From an uncultured Neomegalonema sp. (lineage in GTDB: Bacteria; Pseudomonadota; Alphaproteobacteria; Rhodobacterales; Rhodobacteraceae): a stretch of 33,699 nt of DNA. The notes below the pieces were generated by a model. That model was given only the letters and a program-made list of their open reading frames with translations, had not been told where the DNA came from and ran no database searches. Positions within the stretch are counted from its first letter, which is position 1, and every line of letters begins with the position of its first letter. Position numbers and translations under genes: made by a program. Below are positions 14,136 to 21,866 of this stretch, in pieces. The stretch lies in the NCBI GenBank assembly GCA_937928005.1, contig CALFVD010000095.1, forward strand, positions 1-33,699, written 5' to 3'.

Positions 14136-14731
14136 AACCGATCACAGATATCGCGGTGCTGGAGGCGCTGTATGGGGCGGCGGTGCCGGGGGCTGTGACC
14201 AAGGTGGTGACGGAGATCACGCCGCTCTACAGGCAATGGATCGAGGCATCACGGTTCGTGGTGCTCTCAACCGTCGGGCCAGAGGGAACGGATGGGACGC
14301 CGCGCGGGGATGACGGGCCAGTGGTGCGGATCGAGAATGCGACCACGCTGATGTTACCGGATTGGCGGGGAAATAACCGGATCGACAGCCTGCGCAATAT
14401 CGTGCGGGATGACCGGGTGAGCCTGATGTTCATGGTGCCCGGATCGCAGAATGTGGTGCGGGTAAACGGGCGGGGGATCGTGACCGCCGATGCGGGCGTC
14501 TGCGGGTCGTTCGAGCAACGCGGAAAGCATCCGCGTTCTGTAGTGGTGGTAACGGTGGGCGAAGCGTATTTTCAATGCGCCAAGGCAATCATGCGGTCGG
14601 GGCTATGGTCGCGAGATGACGCAGAAGGTCTGCCCAGCGCAGGGGCTTTCCTACGCGAGCGGCAGAAGGATTTCGACGCGGAAACCTATGATGGCGGGTA
14701 TGCAGAGAACGCCAAAGCGAAGATGTGGTAA
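14132..14731 (+). CDS. PPOX-fold FMN flavoprotein (pyridoxamine phosphate oxidase family)
   Basis: The protein has 199 residues. The split-barrel flavin fold is seen in WIEASRFVVLSTVGPEGTDGTPRGDD (about residues 37-62), TLMLPDWRGNNRIDSLRNIVRDDRVSLMFMVPG (about 72-105) and VVRVNGRGIVTAD. The RGNNRIDSLRNI phrase is typical of the MSMEG_1061-like PPOX subfamily rather than PdxH itself, so an FMN-dependent redox role with unknown substrate is likelier than vitamin B6 synthesis. The ATG overlaps the oxygenase stop by 4 bases. A strong hairpin follows six bases after the stop. This two-gene rightward operon interrupts the leftward GTA genes. Confidence 0.82.
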   Translation: MKPITDIAVLEALYGAAVPGAVTKVVTEITPLYRQWIEASRFVVLSTVGPEGTDGTPRGDDGPVVRIENATTLMLPDWRGNNRIDSLRNIVRDDRVSLMFMVPGSQNVVRVNGRGIVTADAGVCGSFEQRGKHPRSVVVVTVGEAYFQCAKAIMRSGLWSRDDAEGLPSAGAFLRERQKDFDAETYDGGYAENAKAKMW

Positions 14732-14736
14732 ACGAA

Positions 14737-14772
14737 GACGTGGCGGACAGGGTTCTCCATGTCCGCCACGTC
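14737..14772 (+). terminator. Strong hairpin after the oxygenase/PPOX operon
   Basis: Perfect 13-bp inverted repeat GACGTGGCGGACA / TGTCCGCCACGTC with a 10-base loop, six bases after the PPOX stop. No T-run follows directly, so termination may be weak or bidirectional, or the hairpin may protect the 3' end. Confidence 0.6.
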
Positions 14773-14891
14773 CACTGCTCCTCGCGCGCCACCACTGGTT
14801 TTTTGTTTGGTGGATCAACTTATCTCGACATTTGAGTAGCTTACATCAAACGTCTTTTTCAGAACCGGGACTCAAGTGTCTCGGTCGATTC

Positions 14892-14930
14892 TAGAGTCTT
14901 TTCCGTGATCTTTGATCGTTCAAAAGACTC
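14892..14930. terminator. Nested inverted repeat between convergent genes
   Basis: AGAGTCTTTT (14892-14901) and AAAAGACTCT (14921-14930) form a perfect 10-bp stem; within the 19-base loop GATC TTT GATC can form a second small stem. It lies between the rightward PPOX operon and the leftward secreted-protein gene. A further small repeat, GCGTTT TG AAACGC, lies at about 14949-14962. It is a probable terminator region; otherwise 14773-14990 holds no gene. Confidence 0.5.
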
Positions 14931-14990
14931 TCGTTTCTTGTTGTGGCGCGTTTTGAAACGCCAAGCCATTCAGCCCGACGAAAAAACGCC

Positions 14991-15959
14991 CTACCGCGCG
15001 AGGTATTCGAGTTCAGTGACAGTGCGTATCATCGTGAAGACCACCACACCGCCGGGTTCGAGAACGTCCCATGAGCCGTTCTTCACGGCGTCAGAAGATG
15101 GCGCTTCAGCGGCCAGTGGACCATCGCGCAGGAGGCGTTCGTTGCGCATGGCGGCGGTGGAAGTGACCGTACTACGGTGGGGGTCGGCCTCCTCATGGAT
15201 ATCGGACACCACGATATCGCGGATGGGGACATTGCCAACATTTTCAACGAAATAGGTATAGGTCAGCACATCGCCCACCGCCGCCGCACCATCACCGATA
15301 CGACCATTACGCTCATCCAGATCGACTCGCGCGGTCGTGAGGAGATGGGGGTCGGGTGGCAGTTGATAAGCCACGACCGATACGTCACCCGGCGGGTTGC
15401 CATCGCCGGTTCCTTCGGCATGGTGTTGCATCCCCTCGGGACGGCGCGCACCGCGTAGAATATCCAACTCGGTCAGGAAGTAGACGATGTAGAAATAGGC
15501 CGTTTGTCCCGGTTCCAGAGTTTTGGGGTCGGGGGTGGTGGAGTTTTCGGTATCAAAGCGGATGGTGGGCGGCTCACCAGTGCCGGGTTTACCATCGAAG
15601 GTCGGCAGGGTCGGGGTTGGCCAAACGCTGGTAATCGGGGCGTTGCCCGTGTTTTCCATGCGCACGGAGAACCAGACACCGTCGCCCGCATCGGTTACGG
15701 TTGGGTCCAGCCCATTCTCCTTCGTAATGCCGCCCAAATCCTGCGTAATAGAAAGGCGGCCTTCGGGTTGTTCGACCGGGACATTGGTTGTGTTGCCCGT
15801 GGAGCGGAGCGTGCCACGATCTGGGGTTCCGGTCGCCTCGGCTGTGTTGGTAATATCAGCAATAGCCGCCGGTGTGGCCCAGACGATGGTAATGAGGATG
15901 GCCGAGAAGATCGCCTTACGAGGATAAGTGCGGTTTCTGGTATTGGAAATGCAGATCAT
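14991..15959 (-). CDS. Exported protein with two DUF11-like beta-sandwich domains
   Basis: The protein has 322 residues. The N-terminus is a signal peptide: basic residues (NRTYPRK), a hydrophobic core (AIFSAILITIVWATPAAIA) and a likely cleavage before Asp-Ile-Thr. Two related domains follow. The first, at about residues 70-175, contains VWFSVRMENTGNAPITSVWP; the second, at about 205-315, contains VLTYTYFVENVGNVPIRDIVVSD. Each ends with a LEPG-type turn and an aromatic/valine strand, the pattern of DUF11/CARDB-like surface repeats. It probably acts at the outer surface or periplasm as an adhesin or matrix component; this is inference. There is no anchor motif at the C-terminus. It is divergent from the MATE gene. 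Confidence 0.7.
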   Translation of the reverse strand: MICISNTRNRTYPRKAIFSAILITIVWATPAAIADITNTAEATGTPDRGTLRSTGNTTNVPVEQPEGRLSITQDLGGITKENGLDPTVTDAGDGVWFSVRMENTGNAPITSVWPTPTLPTFDGKPGTGEPPTIRFDTENSTTPDPKTLEPGQTAYFYIVYFLTELDILRGARRPEGMQHHAEGTGDGNPPGDVSVVAYQLPPDPHLLTTARVDLDERNGRIGDGAAAVGDVLTYTYFVENVGNVPIRDIVVSDIHEEADPHRSTVTSTAAMRNERLLRDGPLAAEAPSSDAVKNGSWDVLEPGGVVVFTMIRTVTELEYLAR

Positions 15960-16189
15960 TGCAAAACTCCATCGATTATCAATAATAACTTGATTTACTC
16001 TACAAAAAGATCAATGATCAGATCATCACAGCGTCATACATTTTATTTATACTTGGATTAATGGCGATATAACGCAATAATTCATATTTTTACTTTGTTT
16101 GAAAGACCCTTGCCGTTCCCTTATTGATCCATTGGGGGAAGGCGGCGAAAGTATTGGACAGGGCGCGGCTTGGGGTTCAGGTGTCGGGG

Positions 16190-17566
16190 ATGGTTGATCC
16201 TGCTGCCCCCTCCCCCATGCCATTTCGTCGCCACGTGGTGCGGACATTGGTGTTGGGCTTGCCTTTGGTGGGCAGTTTGCTGGCGCAAATCCTGATTGGG
16301 TTGACGGATACGGTAATGCTGGGGCGGTATTCGGTGGAGGCGCTGGCGGCGGGGGCGCTGGCCTCGACCACGTTCCATGCGGTGTTCATCCTCGCCGCCG
16401 GATTTGCCATCGGCGCGATGGGGAGCGCCGCCGATGCCGCCGGGCGGGGGGATGAGCGGACAGTGCGGCGTACGGCGCGCATGGGGCTATGGCTCTCGCT
16501 GGGGGCGGGATTGCTGGCAATGCCCGTCCTGTGGTTTTCAGAACCGATTTTGCTGGCCACGGGACAGATACCGCGCACCGCCGCCGATACCGCTGATTAC
16601 ATGCGCATTGCGATGCTGGGGCTGGTGCCTGCCTTGCTGACGATGACGTTACGCTCACACCTGTCGGCGCTGGAGCGGACACGGATCGTGCTGGGGGCAA
16701 CGATTGCGGCGGCGGTGCTGAATGTAGGGTTGAACTGGCTGTTGATCTTTGGCAATGCGGGCGCGCCGGAGCTGGGCATCCGAGGGGCGGCGATTGCGAG
16801 CGTCATGGCGCATGTGGCGACGGCTACGGTGCTGGCGTTCTATGCCGCGCGGGGACCGGGGATGGCGCGGTGGGAATTGTTCCGCAATCTGCATGTGGCG
16901 GATCGGGAGATTCTGGGGCGGTTGTTCCGGCTGGGCTGGCCCATTGGGCTGACGCTGGTATCGGAAAGCGCGCTATTTACCGGGACAGCGTTGATGATGG
17001 GGGCGATAGGCAGCGTGCCGCTGGGGGCGCATGGTATCGTGATGCAGGTCTCGGCGACAACATTTATGGTGCAGTTGGGGATCAGTCAGGCGGCAACCGT
17101 GCGGGTCGGGCGGTTTGCAGGCGAAGGAAAGGCGGGCGATTTGCGCCGGGCAGCATGGGCGGCGCTGGCGCTATCGGGGGGCATGGCGGCGCTGTCGATT
17201 GTGCTGTTCCTTGGCGCGGGGAGCTGGATCGTGGCGCTGTTCCTCGATGAGGGCGACCCGCAGGCATCGGGAATCGCGGCGCTGGGGGTGACGCTGCTGG
17301 GGATGGCCGCGTTGTTTCAGGTGACGGATGCTGGGCAGGTGATGGCGCTGGGGTTCCTGCGCGGATTGCAGGATACGCGCTGGCCGCTTGTACTGGCGGG
17401 GATTGCGTATTGGATCGTGGGGGTTCCGGCGGCGCTGCTGCTAGGGTTCAGCGCAGGTTTCGGGCCGGTGGGCGTCTGGGCCGGGATGGTGATCGGGCTG
17501 GGGGTGGCCGCAGTGCTGCTGATGACGCGGTTCTGGCGGTTGGCGCCGGGGGTGGATGGAAAGTAG
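16190..17566 (+). CDS. MATE-family multidrug exporter (NorM-like)
   Basis: The protein has 458 residues from the ATG at 16190, with about 12 hydrophobic helices. Diagnostic positions include LPLVGSLLAQILIGLTDTVMLGRYSVEALAAGALA at the first helices, the mid-protein FRLGWPIGLTLVSESALF start of the second half, and MVQLGISQAATVRVGRFAGEG. NorM-like proteins export cationic drugs by Na+ or H+ antiport at the inner membrane. The frame extends to 16124, but the longer start adds a polar leader; an ATG at 16217 is also possible. It ends 7 bases from the convergent stop of the second toxin-like gene. No regulator is adjacent. Confidence 0.9.
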   Translation: MVDPAAPSPMPFRRHVVRTLVLGLPLVGSLLAQILIGLTDTVMLGRYSVEALAAGALASTTFHAVFILAAGFAIGAMGSAADAAGRGDERTVRRTARMGLWLSLGAGLLAMPVLWFSEPILLATGQIPRTAADTADYMRIAMLGLVPALLTMTLRSHLSALERTRIVLGATIAAAVLNVGLNWLLIFGNAGAPELGIRGAAIASVMAHVATATVLAFYAARGPGMARWELFRNLHVADREILGRLFRLGWPIGLTLVSESALFTGTALMMGAIGSVPLGAHGIVMQVSATTFMVQLGISQAATVRVGRFAGEGKAGDLRRAAWAALALSGGMAALSIVLFLGAGSWIVALFLDEGDPQASGIAALGVTLLGMAALFQVTDAGQVMALGFLRGLQDTRWPLVLAGIAYWIVGVPAALLLGFSAGFGPVGVWAGMVIGLGVAAVLLMTRFWRLAPGVDGK

Positions 17567-17573
17567 GAATGCC

Positions 17574-17975
17574 TTAGCGGTCGTGGTTCTCGGCCTCGAA
17601 CGCCTTCAGGGTAGCAATAATGGTTTCCCTATCGGCTTTGCGTATTGCGACCGATGCCGTCAACCCCGCCACGATATCCCGAACATGCGATAATGCGAGA
17701 TAACCTACGATATCGTGTTTCGCGATACTGTCCTCGATTGCGAAGTCATCGTATTCGAGCACATTGCATTCAACGTGACTATCATGGTTCAGCCATTCAT
17801 GGTCGGGTGTCTTGCGTAGCGGAAAACAAGGACGGTGAAAATTCTCCGTATTGATGGGCAGAAAGAAGCCATCATGCGGGCTTACGCAGACCATCATACG
17901 ATCCTTGCGATTACCCTGCGCTGTGCCATGAAACAGCCAGATTACGTCGAGCGGTTGCAGGTCAGAGGCGGACAT
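17574..17975 (-). CDS. Putative toxin partner of the second Panacea antitoxin
   Basis: The protein has 133 residues from the ATG at 17975 (the frame extends to 18002). It opens LQPLDVIWLFHGTAQGNRKDRMMVCVSPHDGFFLPINTE, reminiscent of the beta-barrel start of PemK/CcdB-like proteins, but I cannot see conserved catalytic residues of those toxins. The remainder is acidic with DSHVECNVLEYDDFAIEDSI. It overlaps the Panacea gene by 14 bases and follows it on the same strand, the arrangement of known PanA/PanT operons. It shares no visible similarity with the first toxin at 1073-1486, as expected if Panacea domains swap partners. The toxin role rests on context. It is convergent with the MATE gene. 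Confidence 0.6.
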   Translation of the reverse strand: MSASDLQPLDVIWLFHGTAQGNRKDRMMVCVSPHDGFFLPINTENFHRPCFPLRKTPDHEWLNHDSHVECNVLEYDDFAIEDSIAKHDIVGYLALSHVRDIVAGLTASVAIRKADRETIIATLKAFEAENHDR

Positions 17976-18498
17976 ATCCACCATTCTCGGCGATATGTGC
18001 AAGGATCTTCTGCCGATCCGGGCCTTCCTCCACCATGTCTTCGTAACGCATCATGCCCAGATCAGCGGCTTGCCAGTCGGGACCATGTGTAACGGCAGTG
18101 CGGTGATCGAAGGTCATGGTGCGAGATCGTTCCAAACCCATCTTCAGATGAACCAGATCACTCTCGGAAAAAACATCGTCGGAAAATGAGGGGTCGTTCT
18201 GGCGGTCGCCGTAGAGCCGGAAACCATTCAAAGACCAAGGGTATCGATCCTGTCCAAGTTCAGCGAGCCAATAACTCTCGCCTTTCATCATCTCGTAGAT
18301 TTCGAGCGGAACAGGCCCGTATTTCATCGCCCGGTAGCCTGCACCGAAGATAGGGCGGCGCTCGGCATTCAGGTGGGATTTATCCGCGAAATAGAACGCC
18401 TTCAAAGCCGCGTGAAGATCGATGCCGGGGTGGTCACGCGCGATCCGCTCAATGGCAGCAGCGGCTTTGTCGGCGGCGAATTTAAAACGAACTGTCAT
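17962..18498 (-). CDS. Second Panacea-domain (SocA-like) antitoxin
   Basis: The protein has 178 residues. The Panacea pattern is clear at about residues 28-75: LHAALKAFYFADKSHLNAERRPIFGAGYRAMKYGPVPLEIYEMMKG, matching the LxKLLYFAD...G..Y.AM.YGPVP..IY core of SocA/DUF4065 proteins. Unlike the first copy it keeps the YGPVP motif in textbook form and has a longer C-terminal half with VHLKMGLERSRTMT and EDMVEEGPD. It should neutralise the overlapping downstream toxin. The two antitoxins in this window are distant relatives, so they are not a recent duplication. The start ATG is the first in frame; no alternative seemed better. Confidence 0.8.
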   Translation of the reverse strand: MTVRFKFAADKAAAAIERIARDHPGIDLHAALKAFYFADKSHLNAERRPIFGAGYRAMKYGPVPLEIYEMMKGESYWLAELGQDRYPWSLNGFRLYGDRQNDPSFSDDVFSESDLVHLKMGLERSRTMTFDHRTAVTHGPDWQAADLGMMRYEDMVEEGPDRQKILAHIAENGGYVRL

Positions 18499-18583
18499 AT
18501 GCGTAACATAAGGTTACGACGAGAGTGCGGCAACATCCGTATTGGCACACGAAACCCACGCACAAAGTCTGCGGTAGGAAATA

Positions 18584-18994
18584 TCAGGGCGCGGCGAATT
18601 CGCGGGTGGCATAGCCTAGCCAATGGGGTAGGCTACCCTCCCAATCGGCACGAGAAAGGCGGTTGCCGGATTCGCTGTAGACAGGGACGAAATGGCCTGT
18701 GCGGATATTTTCGATGATCTCGCGCTCGGACAAACGAACGGGATGACCATTGACGATCAGCGTGCGGATTTCACCGCCAAAATACCGACTCGCGCCTTTG
18801 AGCATCGCTTTTTGGCGGCTGTCATCTTGCTTGATACGGTAATTGGCGGGCACTTTCGCGCGCTCTTTCGTATTGGTCTGCGCAAGCGCGGCGGCATAGC
18901 TGCTGCGCGACTGATCAAAGGCCATCGCTGGGCCAGCGATAGCAAAGCTGGCCATGACAATGGCGGCGGTAAGGCTGTTACTAACGGTTTTCAT
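18584..18994 (-). CDS. Small exported protein of unknown function
   Basis: The protein has 136 residues from the ATG at 18994. The start (MKTVSNSLTAAIVMASFAIA followed by GPAMAFDQ) is a clear Sec signal peptide with cleavage after AMA. The mature part (~110 residues) is basic and Ser/Arg/Tyr-rich, with YFGGEIRTLIVNGHPVRLSEREIIENIRTGHFVPVYSESG. No family is recognised. The frame is open to 19147, but that extension crosses repeat R6 and lacks a signal peptide at its start; GGAG lies about 9 bases before the chosen ATG. R6 therefore forms part of its upstream region. Confidence 0.65.
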   Translation of the reverse strand: MKTVSNSLTAAIVMASFAIAGPAMAFDQSRSSYAAALAQTNTKERAKVPANYRIKQDDSRQKAMLKGASRYFGGEIRTLIVNGHPVRLSEREIIENIRTGHFVPVYSESGNRLSRADWEGSLPHWLGYATREFAAP

Positions 18995-19068
18995 CACATC
19001 ATACTCCACGACTTCCTCACTATAAACTGCACGATGTATGGGCGAGTTCCAGTGATAGAGATCACGAT

Positions 19069-19158
19069 AGCGGTTTGCGCATTTGTTGAACCAAGTTTCC
19101 CCCAAGAACCGCTCGGAATACGGCGCTTGGTGATTCAGGATAACCACTGATCGCTGTA
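19069..19158. repeat. Dispersed palindromic repeat, copy R6
   Basis: This diverged copy, AGCGGTTTGCGCATTTGTTG ... CGCTTGGTGATTCAGGATAA, shares its left half with R3 and its right half with the main family. The inner stem is poorly conserved. It lies upstream of the exported-protein gene. Confidence 0.7.
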
Positions 19159-19217
19159 GTGACGATCAGACTGTACCGAAACGGGTCAAAAAACAACCCT
19201 TGGATGCAAACTGAGCA

Positions 19218-19628
19218 TTATCCTACGGTTCCTATCAGGCCCATACGCCATGCCTGACCGGAAGGAGAGCGCATCCAAAGGGCGACCGAGGCCATGAGAA
19301 TGGCGATGGTGGCGGCTCCTGCAATCCCGGCTATGCTGGCCGCCCAGATCGTCGCGCCGAGTACGAGGAGGGCTACATAGGCGAGAGCCTCCGGCGTAAA
19401 GCAAACCGGGGGGCGATCGGTGACGGGACGGCCCTTGAGGCGGAAGGCATAGAGCGTAATGGCGAGCATCATCATACCCTGACCCAAGGCGGCGGCGGCG
19501 CGGCTAGGGTCATCCGCTACGAAGGCCAACCAGAAAGCCAGCACCGTAAGAACAGGCGCCAAAAGGCGGTACAAGCCGAAAGTATGGCCTCTACGTGGAG
19601 ACGGATGGCACGGCGATGGGGCGGTCAT
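19218..19628 (-). CDS. Four-helix inner-membrane protein, unknown
   Basis: The protein has 136 residues from the ATG at 19628, chosen because GAGGAAA precedes it at good spacing (the frame opens at 19706, inside repeat R7). A short basic cytoplasmic tail precedes hydrophobic segments LYRLLAPVLTVLAFWLAFVA, AAALGQGMMMLAITLYAF, LAYVALLVLGATIWAASIAG and AATIAILMASVALWM. I recognise no family and no catalytic residues. It could be a small transporter subunit or a phage-resistance or stress membrane protein; the sequence does not say. R7 occupies its leader. Confidence 0.6.
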   Translation of the reverse strand: MTAPSPCHPSPRRGHTFGLYRLLAPVLTVLAFWLAFVADDPSRAAAALGQGMMMLAITLYAFRLKGRPVTDRPPVCFTPEALAYVALLVLGATIWAASIAGIAGAATIAILMASVALWMRSPSGQAWRMGLIGTVG

Positions 19629-19645
19629 GTCGGTTTCCTCATGCA

Positions 19646-19742
19646 ATAGCCATTTGCGATAAACCTGAGCCATGTTTCGCGCTAAGAGCCGCACGAAACA
19701 CGGCACTTGGTGAATCAGGATGGTCGCAATTCGCTTTTAACG
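19646..19742. repeat. Dispersed palindromic repeat, copy R7
   Basis: This full-length copy starts ATAGCCATTTGCGATAAACC and ends TCGCAATTCGCTTTTAACG. The inner stem CCATGTTTCG / CGAAACACGG is paired apart from one position. It sits just upstream of the four-helix protein gene's start codon. Confidence 0.85.
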
Positions 19743-19847
19743 TCAGGCCAGTGTAAGGGCGACAGACTGCAGTCGAATTAACCGGAATGTGTAAATTTAA
19801 AACAGATCATCCGCACATTGTATGTTTTTTGTACCGATTCGCGACGC

Positions 19848-20171
19848 TTATGCCAGCAGGCTGCGGTAGCGATCGCCACGTCCTACACTGCGTAAACCCA
19901 CCACAGCAGCATAGGCGAGGAGCAGCATCACAATCGCTGTAACGGCGAAGGCAAGCCCATCGGATGGAATTGCAAGGAACAAGGCAGGCATGAGCAAAAT
20001 GACCCAGCAATACTGGATAATGGCACGGAAATGGCTGGCATAAACAGTGCCACGCGCGCGCCGTTTCCAGAAAAGAGCGAGAGGCAGAGTCACCAAGACA
20101 GGCACAAATAAGATCGCGCTGGCCAACAGCAACCACCATAAAATTGACGCGCGGGTATCAAGAACACTCAT
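19848..20171 (-). CDS. Small three-helix membrane protein (DUF4870/Tic20-like)
   Basis: The protein has 107 residues. Hydrophobic helices lie at about 10-32 (ILWWLLLASAILFVPVLVTLPLAL), 50-70 (IIQYCWVILLMPALFLAIP) and 74-95 (FAVTAIVMLLLAYAAVVGL). The YASHFRAIIQYCW phrase between the first two resembles the SHYRFQIRTFW-type motif of small DUF4870/Tic20-like proteins; the match is by eye and modest. Function is unknown. It is the last gene before the large terminase on this strand, 190 bases away; that gap (20172-20360) shows no gene. Confidence 0.55.
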   Translation of the reverse strand: MSVLDTRASILWWLLLASAILFVPVLVTLPLALFWKRRARGTVYASHFRAIIQYCWVILLMPALFLAIPSDGLAFAVTAIVMLLLAYAAVVGLRSVGRGDRYRSLLA

Positions 20172-20360
20172 GGGGACACACTCAAAGCTGAATCACTCTA
20201 ACAAGCTGTTAATTTACAAGCGATGATGACAACGTACAACCTGAGAGATGAAACTTAACAATAAATACCGCCCTAGAGATAACGCCGCTCAAACTGCCAC
20301 TTGCATTGCAAGCAGGCAAATTCATCAAGCTTTTACAGAGACTTGACCGATACTCTGTCG

Positions 20361-21767
20361 CTATATCAAGCGCATATTGGGCTGTGCGCGCTTGGTGAGG
20401 AGCAGGTCAGTGATGGCCCAGACGAGGGCATCTACGCGGTCGGGGGATTTGGTGTCACCAGTGAAGCGGGTGGGGCCAAAGGCACACATCTGGTCTTCTA
20501 ATGTTCTTAGCCCCGCCATTTTGGTTGTTGCCCCCTCCGGTGACGAGAGATGCAGCACCCTGCCCTGTTCGTAGAGGGCCGCGACGGGTTCGGCACGCAG
20601 GGCTTTGCCACGGGTGGCCCGGACGGCACGGAAGGAGATGTCGGGGTCGACCTCGCGGATGATCTGTTCAACCATATCACCGCCCTGATTAACCTCGGCA
20701 ACGAGGCGGTCGGCGCGGTGGTCGCGATAGGCGGCGACGGCACGGGTGGCCCATGCGCGGGGGCTGCGCCCCTGTACCGACCAATCGGCCAGGACGATGG
20801 CGCGGGGCGGTTCATCCGGCTTATCGGCGATCTGGGCGGCAACGATGATCCCGCAGGCATCCGAGGTGACACGGCCCGTGACGGGGGGATCGACGGCGAC
20901 GACGATACGCGACAACGGGGGCAGGCTCGTGATGCGCGCAGCCTCGATAAGAGCGCGGGTCCAGAGGGAGCCGGGCGCCTCCAGCAATAATTCGCCCATA
21001 AGCTCCTGACGGCCCAATGGTCTTCCGGCATAGCGGGTTTGCATCCGGCGCAGGAAACCGGGGGCGAGGTTGGCGGCGTTATCCTCGGTCGGGCTACGGG
21101 TTGTGACGGTGGCGGGATCTTCCATGATGCGGATCAGCGCCGGGTTGGCGCGGGGCGTGGTGGTGACGATCTGGCGGGGGTCATCGCCGAGGCGCAGGCC
21201 AAATTGCAGCATGTCCCATGCGGGTTCAGCGCGCTTCCATTTGGCAAGCTCGTCGGACCATGCGCCATCAAATTGGGGGCCACGCAAGCTTTCGGGGTCT
21301 GCGGCGGAAAAAAGCTGGGCCTGTGCGCCATTGGGCCATGTGAGGGTACGGCGGGAGAGGTTGAAGGTGGGCAGGCGGTCGCGGGGGGTGCAGGCGAGGA
21401 TACCGGATTCGCCCAAAACCATGACATCGCGGGCTTGGTCGGCAGTCTCGGCAAGAAGGGCGAGACGTTGACGTTTACCGCGCGCGAGGGGAGTAGAGCC
21501 TTCGACCTCCGCCCGGACCCATTCGGCCCCCGCACGGGTCTTGCCAGAGCCGCGCCCGCCCATGACAAGCCATGTGGACCAGTTTCCGGGGGGTGAAAGC
21601 TGGGTTTCAGGGCGCGCCCAAACTGGCCAAAGATACGGAAGGGCGAGGAGGGATTGCGACGGAAGATCAGCAAGGAAGGACTTGCGGCGGGAGGGGGAAA
21701 GGTTTCGGAGGGTGCAGAGAATGGGGTCGGCTGTGCGGGGCACAGCCAAGGGTTGCTTAGTATTCAA
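20361..21767 (-). CDS. Large terminase, GTA type (g2-like)
   Basis: The protein has 468 residues from a TTG. The ATPase domain has Walker A GGRGSGKT at about residues 70-77 (after WSTWLVM), an arginine-rich middle, and Walker B with the catalytic acid in QFDGAWSDELAKW near 175. TTTPRANP is the coupling motif. The RNase H-like nuclease starts at RIVVAVDPPVTG (about residue 285), with later acidic clusters including SPDRVDALVWA near the end. This is the packaging motor of Rhodobacter-type GTAs and appears intact. No ATG precedes Walker A: candidate starts are the TTG at 21767, which lies inside the palindromic motif, and a GTG at 21740. The TerS-like gene is 0.65 kb upstream, separated by a DUF805 gene. 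Confidence 0.93.
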   Translation of the reverse strand: MNTKQPLAVPRTADPILCTLRNLSPSRRKSFLADLPSQSLLALPYLWPVWARPETQLSPPGNWSTWLVMGGRGSGKTRAGAEWVRAEVEGSTPLARGKRQRLALLAETADQARDVMVLGESGILACTPRDRLPTFNLSRRTLTWPNGAQAQLFSAADPESLRGPQFDGAWSDELAKWKRAEPAWDMLQFGLRLGDDPRQIVTTTPRANPALIRIMEDPATVTTRSPTEDNAANLAPGFLRRMQTRYAGRPLGRQELMGELLLEAPGSLWTRALIEAARITSLPPLSRIVVAVDPPVTGRVTSDACGIIVAAQIADKPDEPPRAIVLADWSVQGRSPRAWATRAVAAYRDHRADRLVAEVNQGGDMVEQIIREVDPDISFRAVRATRGKALRAEPVAALYEQGRVLHLSSPEGATTKMAGLRTLEDQMCAFGPTRFTGDTKSPDRVDALVWAITDLLLTKRAQPNMRLI

Positions 21768-21794
21768 TATGTGACATATTCCATAGATGGAGAG
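21761..21794 (-). promoter_or_regulatory. Palindromic operator-like motif at the terminase start
   Basis: CATATTCCATAGATGG and flanks match the portal element over about 34 positions with few mismatches. The centre reads AATATG TGA CATATT. The distal arm is degenerate, so the palindrome is weaker than at 13023-13063. It overlaps the possible TTG start at 21767, which favours the GTG at 21740 as initiator if the motif is a promoter or operator. Confidence 0.5.
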
Positions 21795-21866
21795 CGGTGG
21801 GGCGGGTCAATTTTCAGGATTCTGAGTAAGCCACAGAAGTATGCGGTATCGTGAGGGGGAAAAGCC

